Origin: Paracoccaceae bacterium | Lineage (GTDB): Bacteria; Pseudomonadota; Alphaproteobacteria; Rhodobacterales; Rhodobacteraceae | Reading direction: 5' to 3' | DNA length: 6,375 nucleotides | Assembly: GCA_015485015.1 (NCBI GenBank) | Contig: WFUK01000386.1 | Location: 1-6,375, forward strand | Shown here: positions 4,828 to 6,375 of the stretch, in pieces | Position numbering within the stretch: the first letter of the stretch is position 1 | Layout of the letters: every line of letters starts with the position of its first letter | Program-made: the position numbers and the translations under genes | Notes under the pieces: model-generated | The model's database searches: none | Seen by the model: only the letters and a program-made list of their open reading frames with translations | What the model was told of the DNA's origin: nothing

Positions 4828-6305
4828 GTTGTGGTCCTCTCGTTATTTTCACGATATTTATGGTTGGCAGGAGTTGCCTTGCTTTTCGTGTCAGTTTCTT
4901 CTCTTTCAGGGCTCGCAGGCGATTGCAGCGAGTGCGGCAGCCGTATTTCAACACACAAGCCACCCGAAAGCTGGTTGAGAATTGAAATATCGCCACCATG
5001 AGCGCGCAATATTGTGCGGGCCACACTGAGCCCAAGGCCAGTGCCACCCGTTTCGCGATTTCGCGAATCTTCCAGCCGCACAAACGGCTGAAAAACATCT
5101 TCGAGCCGGGATTTTGGAATCCCCGGCCCGCTATCCTCGATCAAAACTCGAATAACCTTCGAATCCGAGATCACAGATACCTTGGCAGAATTGCCGTATT
5201 TCACGGCATTATCCACCACATTTCCAATCGCCCGTCGCAGCGCAACAGGGCGACAATCCACCAAGATCCAGCGCGGCATTTCTGCCAGCATCACATCATG
5301 GCCATCATCGGCAAAATCATCACAAACCCGCGCAATCAGCGAGCCAAGATCCACAGTCGACGCTGGCTCGCTGGCGGAATCGTCACGGATAAAGGCCAAG
5401 GTAGAGCTTACCATATGCTGCATATCATCCAGATCCCGCAGCATTTTCTGGCTCAGCTCCGGCTCGTCCACAAATTCGGCGCGCAGGCGCAAGCGGGTAA
5501 TCGGCGTGCCAAGATCATGGGCAATCGCGCCCAGCATCTGGGTGCGATCCTCCACATAGCTGCGAATTCTGTTTTGCATCACGTTAAACGCATGCGCGGT
5601 GCGGCGAACCTCCTCCGGCCCGGTTTCGGGAATGGCGGGTGCCTGCACATCGGTGCCGAGCTTTTCTGCCGCGTCGGAAAGCTGCTTTAGCGGCGCGGTC
5701 ATCCGGCGCACAAGCAATCCGGAAATCAGCACCACCGCAATCAGCATTACCGCCATCGAAAGCCCCAGGCGCGCCGAGAAAAATGGCGGTGGCGAAATAA
5801 TCGCCGCCGCCATATTCAGCCATTGGCCCGAGCCAAGCTGCATGGAGATCAGCACCATTTCATTCGAAAATCCGGCCGTCATTTCCGCCAGACCTGACCG
5901 CAGCTCGGTGTATTTATCGGTAATATCCTCGCGGGTCACATAAGATATTCGATAGCGATCCAGCTCTGAAGCCAGCACATGGCGGGATAGCTCGCGCTGC
6001 AATGTAGCTTCGCGCCAGCCGGCCCCCGTATCCGCAGGCACCAAAGGTAGCGCCGACATGCTGACCAGACGCTCGTCGGTATTGGCATGGCTGATAACGG
6101 CATCCCAATCCTCTTGTGAAACGGTATCGGAAAAGGCTCCCATGGTTGCCACCCACTGGATCGCATGCTCGCCACCGGCAGATAAAAGCGTGGTTTCGCG
6201 GTCGGTTGTATAGGATAGGTTGCTCACCAGATGGGTGATGGCCAGCGCCAAAACCAAAAGGGCGGTGGTGCGAAAGGCGAGGGTATCAGGCAGCAGGTTT
6301 TTCAT
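4812..6305 (-). CDS. EnvZ-like membrane sensor histidine kinase
   Basis: This is the sensor of a two-component system, partner of the response regulator encoded just upstream. The 497 residues show transmembrane helix 1 (~11-30), a ~150-residue periplasmic sensing region (~31-179), helix 2 (~180-199), a HAMP linker (~200-252, with MTAPLKQLSDAAEKLG), a HisKA dimerisation domain with phospho-acceptor H263 (IAHDLGTPITRLRLR), and an HATPase_c domain: N box NVVDNAVKYG (~362-371), D box DSGPGIP (~391-397), F/G2 boxes VFQPF and GGTGLGLS. The EnvZ-type H box normally reads HDLRTP; here it is HDLGTP. The periplasmic part has no clear Met- or His-rich copper site and no recognised sensor domain, so the signal (redox, copper, envelope state) is unknown. 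A ~38-residue polar tail follows the catalytic domain and runs into coxB. GGAGG is 9 nt before the ATG, and the start overlaps the regulator by 20 bp. Context suggests it controls the oxidase operon. Confidence 0.95.
   Translation of the reverse strand: MKNLLPDTLAFRTTALLVLALAITHLVSNLSYTTDRETTLLSAGGEHAIQWVATMGAFSDTVSQEDWDAVISHANTDERLVSMSALPLVPADTGAGWREATLQRELSRHVLASELDRYRISYVTREDITDKYTELRSGLAEMTAGFSNEMVLISMQLGSGQWLNMAAAIISPPPFFSARLGLSMAVMLIAVVLISGLLVRRMTAPLKQLSDAAEKLGTDVQAPAIPETGPEEVRRTAHAFNVMQNRIRSYVEDRTQMLGAIAHDLGTPITRLRLRAEFVDEPELSQKMLRDLDDMQHMVSSTLAFIRDDSASEPASTVDLGSLIARVCDDFADDGHDVMLAEMPRWILVDCRPVALRRAIGNVVDNAVKYGNSAKVSVISDSKVIRVLIEDSGPGIPKSRLEDVFQPFVRLEDSRNRETGGTGLGLSVARTILRAHGGDISILNQLSGGLCVEIRLPHSLQSPASPEREETDTKSKATPANHKYRENNERTTTWKTL
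4835..4840 (-). promoter_or_regulatory. Shine-Dalgarno of coxB inside the kinase gene
   Basis: AGAGGA on the minus strand, 7 nt before the ATG at 4827, lies within the last codons of the histidine kinase. It supports the ATG at 4827 as the subunit II start and coupled translation from the kinase. Confidence 0.65.
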
Positions 6306-6375
6306 TTACCAAAACCTCCGCAGTAAACATATACCCACCACCGCGCACCGTCCGGATCAGGGTCGGATTCTTCGG
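6286..6375 (-). CDS. OmpR-family response regulator, C-terminal end only
   Basis: Reading leftward from the window edge, the last 29 codons encode PKNPTLIRTVRGGGYMF, then a short tail ending ...VNEKPAA and a TGA stop at 6288-6286. The I-R-T-V-R-G-x-G-Y-x-F pattern is the recognition-helix end and C-terminal wing hairpin of the OmpR/PhoB winged-helix DNA-binding domain. The receiver domain and most of the effector domain lie outside the window. The gene overlaps the kinase start by 20 bp in a different frame, the usual arrangement for a cognate pair. Its target promoter is not visible; autoregulation of the downstream oxidase genes is a reasonable guess from gene order only. Confidence 0.9.
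   Translation of the reverse strand, partial: PKNPTLIRTVRGGGYMFTAEVLVNEKPAA
6315..6319 (-). promoter_or_regulatory. Shine-Dalgarno of the kinase gene, inside the response regulator
   Basis: GGAGG on the minus strand, 9 nt before the kinase ATG at 6305, lies within the last codons of the response regulator. It supports this start and coupled translation of regulator and kinase. Confidence 0.7.

Noticed and set aside
4998..5690. Long plus-strand open frame (230 codons) opposite the kinase gene
   Set aside because: It is antisense to a well-supported histidine kinase, its translation has no domain-like pattern, and it fits codon-bias shadowing.

Overview
The window looks like part of an alphaproteobacterial chromosome, probably a marine Rhodobacterales (roseobacter-type) genome. 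This is an inference from moderate GC content, overlapping gene starts, an EnvZ-like sensor typical of Proteobacteria, and an RTX-type secreted protein beside a respiratory locus. No taxonomic marker gene is present, so the assignment is soft.

Almost everything from about 604 to the right edge is on the minus strand and reads right to left as one compact locus: the last codons of an OmpR-family response regulator (6286-6375), an EnvZ-like histidine kinase (4812-6305), heme-copper oxidase subunit II with a CuA site (4210-4827), catalytic subunit I (2630-4210), a membrane-anchored Met-rich cupredoxin (1605-2618), and heme O synthase CtaB (604-1548). The first four junctions are overlapping or nearly so (20-bp overlap, 16-bp overlap, 1-bp TAATG overlap, 11-bp gap). 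The last junction differs: a strong intrinsic terminator (about 1563-1598) sits in the 56-bp gap before ctaB.

The oxidase is of the B (ba3-like) type, not the mitochondrial-like A type. Subunit I has GHPAVY instead of GHPEVY in helix VI and no D-channel signature, and subunit II has a C-V-N-Y-C CuA loop. All six metal-ligand histidines and the cross-linking tyrosine are present, so it should be a proton-pumping O2 reductase fed by a soluble c-type cytochrome or cupredoxin. CtaB supplies the farnesylated heme. The two-component system probably controls the operon, though its signal is unknown.

The most unusual gene is the Met-rich cupredoxin. An N-terminal anchor is followed by a roughly 120-residue Met/Asp/Gly low-complexity segment with six MDMS motifs, partly built from exact 45-bp tandem repeats, and then a C-terminal type-1-copper-like cupredoxin domain. 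It may store or deliver copper to the CuA/CuB sites, or carry electrons.

At the left edge, on the plus strand and convergent with ctaB, is the C-terminal end of an RTX (nonapeptide-repeat) calcium-binding protein, probably exported by type I secretion (1-527). The 76-bp convergent gap holds a 12-bp palindrome and a 10-bp-stem hairpin. No RNA genes, CRISPR arrays or insertion sequences were seen.
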